Assembly (NCBI RefSeq): GCF_019351405.1
Contig: NZ_JAHWZX010000013.1
Coordinates: 1 to 64,000 of the forward strand
Origin: Stakelama flava
Lineage (GTDB): Bacteria; Pseudomonadota; Alphaproteobacteria; Sphingomonadales; Sphingomonadaceae
Direction: 5' to 3'
Length of the DNA stretch: 64,000 nt
The notes under the pieces: generated by a model
What the model saw: only the letters and a program-made list of their open reading frames with translations
Told to the model about the DNA's origin: nothing
Database searches by the model: none
Part shown: piece by piece, positions 26,420 through 35,404 of the stretch
How positions within the stretch are numbered: position 1 is the first letter of the stretch
How the letters are laid out: each line of letters starts with the position of its first letter
Made by a program: the position numbers and the translations under genes

Positions 26420-27283
26420 ATGAAGATTTGCCGCTATGGCGCCAAGGGCAGCGAGAAGCCCGGCCTGATCGACGCCGACGGCCATATCCGCGACCTGTCC
26501 GGGGTCGTCGCCGACATTACCGGCGAAACGCTAAGCGCTGAAGGATTGTCGCGGATCGCTGCAATCGACCCTGCCGACCTGCCGCTGGTGGAGGGCAAGC
26601 CGCGCTACGGCGTCCCGGTGGCGAATCCGGGCAAGTTCATCGCGATCGGCTTGAACTATGCCGATCATGCGGCCGAATCGAACCTACCGATCCCCGAAGA
26701 ACCCGTTGTGTTCAACAAATGGTCGAACTGCATACAGGGGCCGAACGACAAGGTTGTAATCCCCCGCGATTCAAAAAAGACCGACTGGGAAGTCGAACTG
26801 GGTGTCATCATCGGCACGCGGGCAAGCTATATCGAGGAAGCTGACGCGCTCGACCATGTGGCCGGCTATTGCGTGATCAACGATGTGTCCGAACGCCATT
26901 GGCAGCAGGAACGCGGACCCACCTGGGACAAGGGCAAGGGCTTTCCGACGTTCGGCCCGGTCGGTCCCTGGCTGGTCACCGCCGATGAGGTAGGCGATCC
27001 GCAGAAGCTGTCGATGTGGCTCGACGTCAACGGCAAGCGAATGCAGGATGGATCGAGCGAAACGATGATCTTCACCGTGGCGCAGATCATCGCCTATTGT
27101 TCGCAGTTCATGACGCTCGAACCGGGCGACATCATCACTACGGGCACCCCGCCGGGCGTCGGTCTGGGGCAGAAACCGGACCCGATTTATTTGCGCCCCG
27201 GCGACGTCGTCGAACTGGGCATCGAGAAGCTCGGGCAGCAGCGGCAGGAATTTTTGGCCTGGAGCCGTGAGGCGCTGGCATGA
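26420..27283 (+). CDS. 2,4-diketo-3-deoxy-L-rhamnonate hydrolase (FAH family)
   Basis: Fumarylacetoacetate-hydrolase superfamily enzyme, 287 aa, predicted to split 2,4-diketo-3-deoxy-L-rhamnonate into pyruvate and L-lactate (the LRA6 step of Sphingomonas). Metal-binding DWEVELGVIIG (ExE), FNKWSNCIQGPNDKVVIP, KGKGFPTFGPVGPWLVT and PGDIITTGTPPGVG are all present. It begins 10 bp after rhmD and ends with an ATGA overlap with the next SDR gene. Homologues hydrolyse the L-fucose-derived diketo acid as well, so one enzyme may serve both deoxy-sugars. Confidence 0.88.
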   Translation: MKICRYGAKGSEKPGLIDADGHIRDLSGVVADITGETLSAEGLSRIAAIDPADLPLVEGKPRYGVPVANPGKFIAIGLNYADHAAESNLPIPEEPVVFNKWSNCIQGPNDKVVIPRDSKKTDWEVELGVIIGTRASYIEEADALDHVAGYCVINDVSERHWQQERGPTWDKGKGFPTFGPVGPWLVTADEVGDPQKLSMWLDVNGKRMQDGSSETMIFTVAQIIAYCSQFMTLEPGDIITTGTPPGVGLGQKPDPIYLRPGDVVELGIEKLGQQRQEFLAWSREALA

Positions 27284-28029
27284 CGGTCTATTCCGGCCGC
27301 TTTGCGGGCCGCACCGCCATCATCGCCGGCGGGGCGTCGGGCCTGGGTCGCGCTGTTGCTGCACGCATTATCGCAGAAGGCGGTACTGCCGCGCTGTGGG
27401 ACCTGAACGAAGCCGCACTGGCGGAAGCAAAAGCGGCCACCGGCGCGGTTCATGTCGAGGCGCTGGATATCGCCGATGCGGATGCGGTCGCGCAGGCAGT
27501 GGACGCGTCCGCAAAAGCAATGGGCCGCGTCGATATTCTGGTGGTATCGGCAGGCATCACCGGCGCTACCGCACAGGTTAAGGACTATCCTATCGACAGC
27601 TGGCAGCGCGTCATGGATATCAACCTGAACGGCCTGTTCTACTGCAACCGCGCGGTGATCCCCCACATGCTGGAAAACGGCTATGGCCGGATCGTCAACG
27701 TGTCATCGGTTGCGGGCAAGGAGGGCAATCCCAATGCCAGCGCGTATTCCGCGTCAAAGGCGGGGGTTATCGGCTTCACCAAATCGCTGGGCAAGGAACT
27801 GGCGACCAAGGGGGTCATCGCGAACTGCGTGACACCGGCGACGTTCGAAAGCCCAATCCTGAAACAGCTTCCTGAAAGCCAGGTCGATTACATGCGATCC
27901 AAGATCCCGATGGGGCGGCTGGGCGAAGTGGATGAGAATGCAGCGATGATCTGCTTCATGGCGAGCGAGGAGTGCAGCTTCACAACCGCTTCGACATTCG
28001 ACACTTCGGGCGGGCGGACCACTTTCTGA
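27280..28029 (+). CDS. 2-keto-3-deoxy-L-rhamnonate 4-dehydrogenase (SDR)
   Basis: NAD-dependent short-chain dehydrogenase, 249 aa: cofactor motif GGASGLGRAV (about 13-22), NVSSVAGKEGNPNASAYSAS and K active site (YSASKAG), and C-terminal STFDTSGGRTTF. Context assigns it the oxidation of 2-keto-3-deoxy-L-rhamnonate to the 2,4-diketo compound (the LRA5 step) that the upstream hydrolase splits. It overlaps that hydrolase by ATGA and the lactonase downstream by TGATG. The other SDR of this window (8934-9662) belongs to a different subgroup. Confidence 0.85.
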   Translation: MTVYSGRFAGRTAIIAGGASGLGRAVAARIIAEGGTAALWDLNEAALAEAKAATGAVHVEALDIADADAVAQAVDASAKAMGRVDILVVSAGITGATAQVKDYPIDSWQRVMDINLNGLFYCNRAVIPHMLENGYGRIVNVSSVAGKEGNPNASAYSASKAGVIGFTKSLGKELATKGVIANCVTPATFESPILKQLPESQVDYMRSKIPMGRLGEVDENAAMICFMASEECSFTTASTFDTSGGRTTF

Positions 28030-28931
28030 TGGTCCGGCCGGCGCGCTTCGTCGATAGCCATGTGCATTTATGGGATCTGGCGCGCCTGTCCTATCCCTGG
28101 CTTACCCCGCCCTTTTCAGACGACGGGCCCAATGGCAGCGTCGAAGCGATCGCGAAGGGTTACCGCCTCGCCGACTATCTGAACGATGCCGATGGCTGGA
28201 ACGTGAGCGGTATCGTCCATGTCGAGGCGGGTGCCGATCCGGCCGATGCGCTGGCTGAAACCCAGCAGCTACAGGCGCTGGCCGATACACGATCGCTGCC
28301 GATCGCAATCGTTGCATACGCCGCGCTCGACGATCCCGACCTCGCCGCAAAGCTCGCCGCCCATGCAGCGCATCGATCGGTCCGCGGCATTCGCCACATC
28401 GTGAACTGGCACCACGATCCCCATCGAACCTATTGCGCGCGCGACGTGACGGGGGACACGGCATGGCAGCGTGGATTCACCCTTCTTGCGGAACAGCAGC
28501 TATCGTTCGATCTGCAGTGCTATCCTGGCCAGATGCCGGGCATCGCGCAGCTTGCAGAACGAAACCCGCAGGTTCCGATAATCGTGAACCATATGGGGAT
28601 GCCGGTACCGGATGATCCAAATGGGCTGGCGCAGTGGCGAACGGGAATGCGCGCGCTTGCCGCACTTCCGCAAAGCGCGGTGAAGATTTCGGGCATGGGC
28701 TTTGCCTATCGCCCCTGGTCGGTCGAGCAGGTTCGTCCGCTCGTGCTGGAGACAATCGAGATGTTCGGCATAGACCGCTGCATGTTCGCCAGCAATTTTC
28801 CGACCGACAACCTGTTCGGCAGTTTCGATCGGCATCTGTCCGCCTATGACGAAATTACCGCTGACTTTACCATCGCGAAACGCGACCTGCTGTTCGCAGC
28901 CAATGCGGAGCGCATCTACCGAATCAAATAA
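28029..28931 (+). CDS. L-rhamnono-/L-fucono-lactonase (amidohydrolase 2 family)
   Basis: Metal-dependent lactonase of the amidohydrolase-2 family, 300 aa, predicted to open L-rhamnono-1,4-lactone to L-rhamnonate. ATG 28029 overlaps the SDR stop as TGATG. Metal-binding DSHVHLWDLARL (residues about 8-19), VHVEAGADP, VNWHHDPHRTYCARD, VNHMGMPVPDD and the FASNFPTDNLFGSFD motif near the end follow the L-fuconolactonase pattern. It fills the gap between L-rhamnose dehydrogenase (4483) and rhmD in the pathway. Confidence 0.88.
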   Translation: MVRPARFVDSHVHLWDLARLSYPWLTPPFSDDGPNGSVEAIAKGYRLADYLNDADGWNVSGIVHVEAGADPADALAETQQLQALADTRSLPIAIVAYAALDDPDLAAKLAAHAAHRSVRGIRHIVNWHHDPHRTYCARDVTGDTAWQRGFTLLAEQQLSFDLQCYPGQMPGIAQLAERNPQVPIIVNHMGMPVPDDPNGLAQWRTGMRALAALPQSAVKISGMGFAYRPWSVEQVRPLVLETIEMFGIDRCMFASNFPTDNLFGSFDRHLSAYDEITADFTIAKRDLLFAANAERIYRIK

Positions 28932-28980
28932 AAGCGGCGACAACAAAACAATCTGCACCGCCGCAGGAGAGGAAATAGCA

Positions 28981-30087
28981 ATGTTCAACCCGCTTTTAGG
29001 CGTGGTTTTCCACTGGATCGGCGGACTTGCCTCGGCAAGTTTCTACGTGCCCTATCGCGGGGTGCGCCGCTGGTCATGGGAGGTTTTCTGGATCATCGGC
29101 GGCCTGTTCAGCTGGATCATCGCGCCATGGCTTTTCGCGTTGATCCAGACGAACGACCTGTTCGGCGTGCTCGCCGCCACACCCGGCCGCACCTGGTTCT
29201 GGTGCGTGGTTTTTGGGCTGTTATGGGGCACAGGCGGGCTGACCTTCGGGCTTACCATTCGCTATCTTGGCATTTCGCTCGGCACGTCGGTGGCACTTGG
29301 CCTGACCGCGGCGTTCGGCACCCTGATTCCGCCGATCGTCAGCGGCGAATTCTTCACCTCGCTGCTTCCTTCCACCGGCGGGCAGATCGTACTGGCGGGC
29401 GTGCTGGTCGCGCTCGCGGGGATCGCCGTTATCGGCTTTGCCGGCCGCGCGAAGGAGAGACATCAGGCCGATGGGCGCGCACCGGGAAGCACCGCGCACG
29501 ATTTCAAGCGCGGCATGGCCGTGGCGGTGTTTTCGGGAATAATGTCGGCCTGCTTCGCCTATGGCTTGGCTGCCGGCGAACCCATTCGACAAGCTACCCT
29601 GACTGCCGGCACCGATCCGTTGATGCAGGGGTTGCCGGTATTGTGCGTGGTGCTGCTGGGCGGCTTTGCGACAAATGCGTTATGGTGCGCCTATCTGATC
29701 GCAAAGAACCGTAGCGCCGCGCAGTTCGTCGGTGCCGCCTCCACGCACGCGGCGACAGATGGAGGACCAACCGTTTACGGCGAACGCTTTGGACGCAGCC
29801 CCTTGTTACGCAATTATCTGCTTTCCGCGCTTGGCGGGACAGTGTGGTATTTCCAGTTCTTCTTTTACACCATGGGTGAAAGCCAGATGGGCCGGTACGG
29901 CTTTTCCAGCTGGACCATCCATATGGCGAGCATCATCATTTTCGCCTCGCTTTGGGGCATCGGTCTCAACGAATGGCGCGGTTCGGGTGGCCGTGCGAAG
30001 GCGTTGCTCACCATAGGGCTCGCTATCCTGATCGGTTCCACCGTCGTCATCGGATGGGGCAACGCGATTTCTTCCGGCTCCATGTGA
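28981..30087 (+). CDS. rhaT: L-rhamnose-proton symporter RhaT
   Basis: Inner-membrane sugar-H+ symporter of the RhaT family, 368 aa, about ten helices. The start ATG at 28981 follows AGGAGAGGAA. Conserved stretches are GVVFHWIGGLASASFYVPY, RRWSWEVFWIIGGLFSWII, WGTGGLTFGLTIRYLGISLG and GGTVWYFQFFFYTMG. It imports free L-rhamnose released by the rhamnosidases to feed the oxidative pathway encoded upstream in the same operon (49 bp gap after the lactonase). It is the last intact gene; a GH78 remnant follows directly. Confidence 0.93.
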   Translation: MFNPLLGVVFHWIGGLASASFYVPYRGVRRWSWEVFWIIGGLFSWIIAPWLFALIQTNDLFGVLAATPGRTWFWCVVFGLLWGTGGLTFGLTIRYLGISLGTSVALGLTAAFGTLIPPIVSGEFFTSLLPSTGGQIVLAGVLVALAGIAVIGFAGRAKERHQADGRAPGSTAHDFKRGMAVAVFSGIMSACFAYGLAAGEPIRQATLTAGTDPLMQGLPVLCVVLLGGFATNALWCAYLIAKNRSAAQFVGAASTHAATDGGPTVYGERFGRSPLLRNYLLSALGGTVWYFQFFFYTMGESQMGRYGFSSWTIHMASIIIFASLWGIGLNEWRGSGGRAKALLTIGLAILIGSTVVIGWGNAISSGSM

Positions 30088-30109
30088 CACGCCCGCTGCG
30101 CGGTAGCGC

Positions 30110-30780
30110 GAGGCACGTTCGCGACAGCGAAGAACATCATCCAGCCCTGGACGCTGTGGCAGCGTTATGGTGACACCGGCATCATCGATGCGAACTGGCA
30201 GGCAATGACCGCGTGGATAGATTTCGTCGCGCAACAATCTCGACCATATCTGGCGCAACGATCGCGGGCGAGGCGATCGGCGGCGCCTATGCAGAAGCCT
30301 CTGTGCGACCTGACGGGGTTACCAGCAATGGCAGCCAAACCAGTCAGGTGCTGTCGCTGTATTTCGGACTGGTACCGCAGGCGCTGCGCGCCAAGGCGGC
30401 GGCGGTGCTGGCTGACGATATCCGGCGGCGCGGCACGAAATTATCTACCGGCTTCCTTGGCACCCTCTATCTGCTCGACACCTGGGCCGACACTGGCTGG
30501 ACCGACGAAGTCACCGGCCTGTTGCTGCAACGGGCTATCCCTCCTGGGGCTATATGCCCGCGCACGGTGCGAGCATGATCTGAGAACGCTGGAACGGCGA
30601 TGCCGGCGATGTGTCGATGTATCGATGAACAGCTATAACCATTATGCGCTCGGCGCGGTGGTGGGTTTCCACTATAGCCGCCTGGCCGGAATCGCTCCGC
30701 GCGCGCCGGGCTTCCGCCGCATTGCCGTGCGCCCCCTGTACATCCCGGATATCGGCAATTCGCAAGCCCTCGGCGCGACC
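30110..30780 (+). pseudogene. GH78 alpha-L-rhamnosidase remnant
   Basis: The C-terminal half of a GH78 alpha-L-rhamnosidase can be read across frames. Pieces are QPWTLWQRYGDTGIIDANWQ (30140s), then VTSNGSQTSQVLSLYFGLVP and RRRGTKLSTGFLGTLYLLDT, then SWGYMPAHGASMI followed by a stop and ERWNGDAGD, then MNSYNHYALGAVVGFHYSRL and the final IAVRPLYIP. The 5' half is missing. Several frameshifts and stops make it dead. It sits right after rhaT, where the intact gene would have supplied a second rhamnosidase. It ends at the IS630 fragment. Confidence 0.82.
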
Positions 30781-30784
30781 CAAG

Positions 30785-31040
30785 CACCACGCCCAGGATC
30801 CGGACGCCATTGAAGCCTTCAAAAAGGGGGCTTCGCCGCCGAGCTGGACAAGGTCAGAACGTCCCTCCAGCGCGGCACACCGATAGAAATCTGGTTTCAG
30901 GACGAGGCGCGGATCGGCAGAAGAACAAGATCACGCGGCGATGGGCGAAGCGAGGGACGCGCCCGTCGGCGCCGCACGACCAGCGCACCAAGTCCGCCTG
31001 CATCTTCGGTGCGATCTGCCCGCAGTGGGGATGGGTGCTG
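30785..31040 (+). pseudogene. IS630-family transposase fragment (second subgroup)
   Basis: Middle part of an IS630 transposase with DPDAIEAFKKG, then in a shifted frame AAELDKVRTSL, IEIWFQDEARIGQKNKITRR (slightly altered) and RGTRPSAPHDQRTKSACIFG. The catalytic DE of the DDE domain is in WFQDEARIG. Both ends are missing. The sequence differs from the IS630 copy at 3297-3962, so this is a separate insertion. It lies between the GH78 and MFS remnants and probably mediated the deletion that brought them together. Confidence 0.75.
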
Positions 31041-31049
31041 GGCGCCTAG

Positions 31050-31179
31050 GTCATCGCCTATGCGGTGGTCGAGGTGCCGCCAGTCGCGTTGGGCTATCGC
31101 CGCGAATTGACGCGGATCATCGTCTGGTGGTCTTTCTTCACAGCGATCACCGCTACCTGCCGACATTTCTGGCAGCTAG
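31050..31179 (+). pseudogene. MFS transporter fragment
   Basis: About 43 codons encode VIAYAVVEVPPVALGYRREL followed by TRIIVWWSFFTAITATC and RHFWQL. This matches the helix 2-3 region (the motif around G-D/G-R-RR) of ACS-type major facilitator sugar-acid transporters, with a small deletion at the conserved GDR loop. Nothing else of the transporter is left on either side. It is flanked by the IS630 fragment and the opposing GH127 remnant. Confidence 0.6.
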
Positions 31180-31189
31180 GCGCCCCATG

Positions 31190-31916
31190 CGAACTGTTGC
31201 AGTTCGAGGAATTTTCAGGCGTTTTCCAGCGCCATCCGGTATTTCGAATCGCCCAGGTTTAAAAAGACCTGTCCGCCCGAACTGACCGCAATCGAGTGAC
31301 TATAGGCATGTTGGACGGCAGAACGTCCTTCCCAGCCGCCAGCGGATCGAACCATTCGGGGACGAGGAGATATTGCACCGCCACGGCGCGATATTTGTCG
31401 TCGCCCATAATGTCCGCGACATGGAACAGGTTTTCAGAAATGACATAGGGCAGATGCTTCTTGCCGATCCGGTCCCTCAATACGGGCGAGATATAAGGGC
31501 AAGCTTGTCGATGACTTGCGGCAGCAGCGTTGATCACCGGTCGCCGCACAAAGCCGCGACAGGCCGGACACATATCGGCCGAAGGTCAGGCTGGGAACGA
31601 ACCCGTCGGCATTATACAAGCCCCCCATGTCCGGCCCAGCGCAGGCGAACCGGCGTGCTGCGAAACACCTTGAAAAGCTGGTCATGTCCAGTGCCAGATA
31701 ATGCGCGTGGATCGCGTCGAACTGCCGCTTGATCGGCCCGCCGGTAAGCGTGACCGCGCCATAGGGAAATTCACGATACACCTCGCGTCCCTTGGCAACA
31801 GCCGCAAGCGCGTCCGGCGCGATTCCCATGCCCGCCACGCCAGCGACGCAGGCGGTGCAGCCCAGAAAGGCGCGCCGCGAAAGCCCCGCGCGATCAGTGT
31901 CATGACGATGGTGCAT
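31190..31916 (-). pseudogene. GH127 (beta-L-arabinofuranosidase-like) remnant
   Basis: From ATG 31916 (GGGAGAGA upstream) a Tat-type leader with SRRAFLGCTAC is followed by YREFPYGAVTLTGGPIKRQF, AHYLALDMTSF, DGFVPSLTFGRYVSGLSRLC, then in other frames SENLFHVADIMGDDKYRA, VQYLLVPEWFDPLAAGKDVL and NLGDSKYRMALENA. These are the N-terminal two fifths of a DUF1680/GH127 beta-L-arabinofuranosidase. At least three frameshifts and one stop are needed to join them, and the remainder is gone at the MFS fragment. Loss of this enzyme points to lost arabinan or arabinogalactan use. Confidence 0.8.
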
Positions 31917-31955
31917 CTTGGTCTCTCCCCTTACGGCGTGCATATTCACTCGCAG

Positions 31956-31993
31956 TTGCCGTCCGGTAGTTTTACCCATATCATAATACTAAT
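31956..31993 (+). promoter_or_regulatory. Promoter and putative operator of the second GH42 operon
   Basis: TTGCCG (31956-31961) and TATCAT (31979-31984) are spaced by 17 bp and would start transcription about 20 bp before ATG 32010. The -10 box is covered by ATATCATAATACTAAT (31978-31993), which on the minus strand reads ATTAGTATTATGATAT and fits the TAGTnnTnnTnATAT pattern seen at three other promoters of the island. Confidence 0.5.
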
Positions 31994-32009
31994 TAAAGAT
32001 GGGAGAGTT

Positions 32010-34106
32010 ATGGCGATGCGGCTTTGGAGAGCATTTCTCGCGACAGCGACGGTACTGGCCAGTGGGGCACCGGCGGCTATGGCGCAAAGCAGTGTCACCC
32101 CCATGCCCGCGCGAGCGACTCGCTTTGCCGATAAGCCCGCAATTGCATTCGGGACCGCATGGTACCCCGAACAATGGCCCGAAAGTCGCTGGGACGCGGA
32201 TCTTGCGTGGATGAAAGAGGCGGGGTTCAACACCGTGCGGATCGCGGAATTCGCGTGGAGTACTATGGAACCGCGCGAAGGCGAATTTCATTTTGAATGG
32301 CTCGACCGTGCCATTGCCGCTGCACGGCGCCACGGCATCATGGTGGTACTGGGAACGCCGACCGCCGCACCGCCGGCCTGGCTGACTCAGAAATATCCCG
32401 ATGTTCTGCGCGTGGACGAAGACGGAACACGAGCGACCCATGGCGGACGTCGCCAGTTTTCCTTCGCCAGCCAACGCTATCGTGACTTTGCCCGGCGTAT
32501 CGCGACCAAAATGGCGCAACGCTATGGCAACAATCCCGATATAGTCGGGTGGCAGATCGATAACGAGATCGGGCCGCCGTCGTTTGGCAAGGAAGCAATC
32601 TCGCGTTGGCATGCCTTCTTGAAGGAACGCTATGGTTCGATCGACAATCTGAACCAGCGCTGGGCCACCGAATATTGGAGCCAGCACTACAACGATTTCG
32701 ATCAGATACCGCTGCACGCCACGGGACAGCAAAACCCGGCGCTATTGCTCGATTTCAAACATTTCACCACGGCAACCTGGACCGACTATGTCATGAACCA
32801 GGCCAGCGCGATCCGCGCCCATGCCGATCCGCGCCAGTTCATTACCACCAACACCATGTTCTGGAATGGCGGCTTCGATCATTTCAAGCTGCACCGCGGC
32901 CTCGATCTTGCCGCCTGGGACAATTATATTCAGGACGCCGATCCCGATTGGGTCGCCAACGGCGCCGATCACGATCTGGTCCGCGGGTACAAGCAACGCA
33001 ATTTCTGGCTGATGGAAACACAGGCGGGGCGTGTCGACTGGGTGCCGGTCAACCGCGCGCTGAAACCCGGACAGGTTCGCGAAATGGGGTGGCAGGCGAT
33101 CGCGCACGGCGCCGATGCGATCCTGTATTGGGAATTGCGACCGGCACGTAACGGCCAGGAAACCTATTACGGCACGGTCCTCGGACAGGACGGCACGCCC
33201 GCCCCGATCTTTGACGAGATTGCGAAGCTGGGGAGCGAAATACGCAAGGCGTCCGATGCGCTGGCCGACACCAATCCGGTGTATCGGATGGCGATGCTGT
33301 TTTCCTATGACAGCCGCTGGGCGATCGACCTCCAGCGACTACACAAGGATTTTGATCCGATTGACGAATTCACCGATTTCTACCGCCCTTTTCGGAACGG
33401 ATCGCAGGGCGTGGCGGTGCTGTCGCCCAGCGCTGACCTGTCCGCCTATCCCCTGGTTGTCGCTCCGGCGTTGAACGTGATGACGCAGGAAGAGGCGGAC
33501 CATCTGTCGGCCTATGTTCGCGCTGGTGGCAATCTGGTGCTCGGGCCACGGTCGGGGATGAAGGACGATGCCGACGCCCTGTGGCCCGAACGCCAGCCCG
33601 GCCCCTTGCAGCCGCTGCTCGGTGCACGGGTCGAGCAGTTCTACGCACTCGATGAACCGGTGCAGCTCGCAGGGGATTTCGGCGAGGGTGAGGCGTCGAT
33701 CTGGGCCGAATGGCTCAAGCCTCAGTCAAAGGACGTCCGCATTCGCGCCCGGTACGCCGATCCCGGCGGCTGGCTGGACGGCAAGCCGGCGATCGTCTCC
33801 CGCAAGGTCGGCAAAGGCAGCATCACCTATATCGGCGCGTGGCTGGAACCCGCTGCAATGCGCGATGTGGCGCAACAACTGATGGATGACGCCGGGGTCC
33901 GACCAATGATTCCCAATGTGCCCGAAGGCGTGGAGATCGGCGAGCGCTCTGGTGCGGGCAAACATATCCTGATCGCGATTAACCACGGCGATTCGCCGAA
34001 ACCGGTGGCAATTCCCGCCAATGCCCTACCAGTCGCTGGCGAGGTCGCGAACGACATGCTCAGGGGCCATGGCGTAGCGGTGTTTCGGGTTCCCGCAGGC
34101 AATTAG
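32010..34106 (+). CDS. GH42 beta-galactosidase, secreted (paralogue)
   Basis: Second GH42 beta-galactosidase, 698 aa, with signal peptide ending at AMAQ and GGGAGAG before the ATG. FGTAWYPEQWPESRW starts the barrel; acid/base is E186 (GWQIDNEIG) and nucleophile E336 (FWLMETQAG). It shares the full domain layout with the enzyme at 6859-8937, for example VEQFYALDEPV and GKGSITYIGA. It is co-transcribed with the SGNH esterase 41 bp downstream. Two secreted GH42 enzymes suggest use of beta-galactans such as pectic side chains or arabinogalactan. Confidence 0.93.
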   Translation: MAMRLWRAFLATATVLASGAPAAMAQSSVTPMPARATRFADKPAIAFGTAWYPEQWPESRWDADLAWMKEAGFNTVRIAEFAWSTMEPREGEFHFEWLDRAIAAARRHGIMVVLGTPTAAPPAWLTQKYPDVLRVDEDGTRATHGGRRQFSFASQRYRDFARRIATKMAQRYGNNPDIVGWQIDNEIGPPSFGKEAISRWHAFLKERYGSIDNLNQRWATEYWSQHYNDFDQIPLHATGQQNPALLLDFKHFTTATWTDYVMNQASAIRAHADPRQFITTNTMFWNGGFDHFKLHRGLDLAAWDNYIQDADPDWVANGADHDLVRGYKQRNFWLMETQAGRVDWVPVNRALKPGQVREMGWQAIAHGADAILYWELRPARNGQETYYGTVLGQDGTPAPIFDEIAKLGSEIRKASDALADTNPVYRMAMLFSYDSRWAIDLQRLHKDFDPIDEFTDFYRPFRNGSQGVAVLSPSADLSAYPLVVAPALNVMTQEEADHLSAYVRAGGNLVLGPRSGMKDDADALWPERQPGPLQPLLGARVEQFYALDEPVQLAGDFGEGEASIWAEWLKPQSKDVRIRARYADPGGWLDGKPAIVSRKVGKGSITYIGAWLEPAAMRDVAQQLMDDAGVRPMIPNVPEGVEIGERSGAGKHILIAINHGDSPKPVAIPANALPVAGEVANDMLRGHGVAVFRVPAGN

Positions 34107-34147
34107 CGCCGGAAACAGCACAGAAAATACAAAAGGGAGATTGGATC

Positions 34148-35386
34148 ATGCAATATCGACGGATTGGGGTTTCGCTGCTCGCGCTTATGTGGCTCGGCGC
34201 ACCGCCGGCCACGGCACAGGACGCCCCCATATCCGCGCCGGAATGGATCGCAGCATGGGAGGCGCCGCCGATCGGTTTCGAACCGAAAATCCAGAAGGCG
34301 CTCGGCCGCCCCTATCGCAACGAAACCGCGCGTCAGATGGTGCGCGCCTCCATCGCGGGACACAAACTTCGGCTGCGGCTTTCGAACGAGCTGTCCGACG
34401 AAGATATCACGATCGGGGCCGCATCGATCGCGCGCGTCGATGGACAGGGCAATGTCGTTCCCGACACCCTGCAAATACTGACCTTTGACGGTGCCAAGGC
34501 CGTCCGCATCGCACCCCATGCACCGATGCTGACCGATGCCGTCTCGCTTTCGGCAAAGGCCGGTGAATGGTTCGCGGTCAGCATCTATTATCCCCAATCG
34601 GCCGCACCGCCTACGCATGCCCAAATGCTCGACGTGATTCCCGGTGATGCGACGATGACCGCCCGCCCCGCCGATGCGAAGCGGGTGCGCGGTCCGGGTA
34701 TCGTTTCCGAACTGGATGTATCGGGCACGTCGAAAACGCGCGTGCTGGTCGCGTTCGGAGATTCGATCACTGAAGGCGCTGGAACCGACGCCGCCGACGC
34801 GATGAGCTGGCCCGACCAGCTTGGCCGGATGCTGGGCAACGATACCGCAGCAAAATGCTGGGCCGTCGTCAACGCCGGGATCAGCGGCAATCGAATCCTG
34901 CGCGATGGGCGCGGCCCAAATGCGCTTTCACGCTTCGACCGGGACGTACTGTCGGTGCCGGGGGTCAGCCATGTCGCCTTGTTGGAAGGAATCAACGACA
35001 TCGGCGGAGTGAAGGACGATCCCGCCCAAGGCGATCCGGTCACCGCCGCAAAGCTGATCAACACTTATCGCCAGTTCATCGCGCGCGCCCATGCGCGCGG
35101 CATAAAGGTCATCATCGGCACGATACTGCCCTATGAAGGCGCGGCATATGGCAGCCAGCGGGGCGAGCAGGTTCGTGAAGAAGTGAACCAGTGGGTTCGC
35201 AGCCATCGCGACCAGTTCGACGGCATGATCGATTTCGATAGCGCGATGGCCGAACCAGGCAAGCCGACCGTCATGCGGCTCGCCGAACAGATTGGCGATC
35301 ACCTCCACCCTAATGCCGAAGGCTATGGCCGTATGGCGCGCACCGCCATGCCCGTGGTGACGCAGGAGGGCTGTCCGGCGGGATGA
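34148..35386 (+). CDS. SGNH/GDSL hydrolase, secreted esterase
   Basis: A 412-aa exported protein with signal peptide (to ATAQ) and a C-terminal SGNH hydrolase domain. Block I is VAFGDSITEG with the catalytic Ser; block II is NAGISGNRIL; block III is LLEGINDIGG; block V is GDHLHPNAEG with the catalytic Asp-His pair. The first 190 residues form an extra beta-rich domain common in this group of carbohydrate esterases. Paired with GH42, it probably removes acetyl groups from glycans; the ester substrate is not known. Confidence 0.88.
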   Translation: MQYRRIGVSLLALMWLGAPPATAQDAPISAPEWIAAWEAPPIGFEPKIQKALGRPYRNETARQMVRASIAGHKLRLRLSNELSDEDITIGAASIARVDGQGNVVPDTLQILTFDGAKAVRIAPHAPMLTDAVSLSAKAGEWFAVSIYYPQSAAPPTHAQMLDVIPGDATMTARPADAKRVRGPGIVSELDVSGTSKTRVLVAFGDSITEGAGTDAADAMSWPDQLGRMLGNDTAAKCWAVVNAGISGNRILRDGRGPNALSRFDRDVLSVPGVSHVALLEGINDIGGVKDDPAQGDPVTAAKLINTYRQFIARAHARGIKVIIGTILPYEGAAYGSQRGEQVREEVNQWVRSHRDQFDGMIDFDSAMAEPGKPTVMRLAEQIGDHLHPNAEGYGRMARTAMPVVTQEGCPAG

Positions 35387-35404
35387 CGCCGGGCGGCGCC
35401 CCTT

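Noticed and set aside
31434-31979. A 181-aa Tat-exported protein as an intact gene
   Set aside because: It is the first part of a GH127 gene whose continuation is found in other frames downstream; length is far below the family's usual 600 or more.
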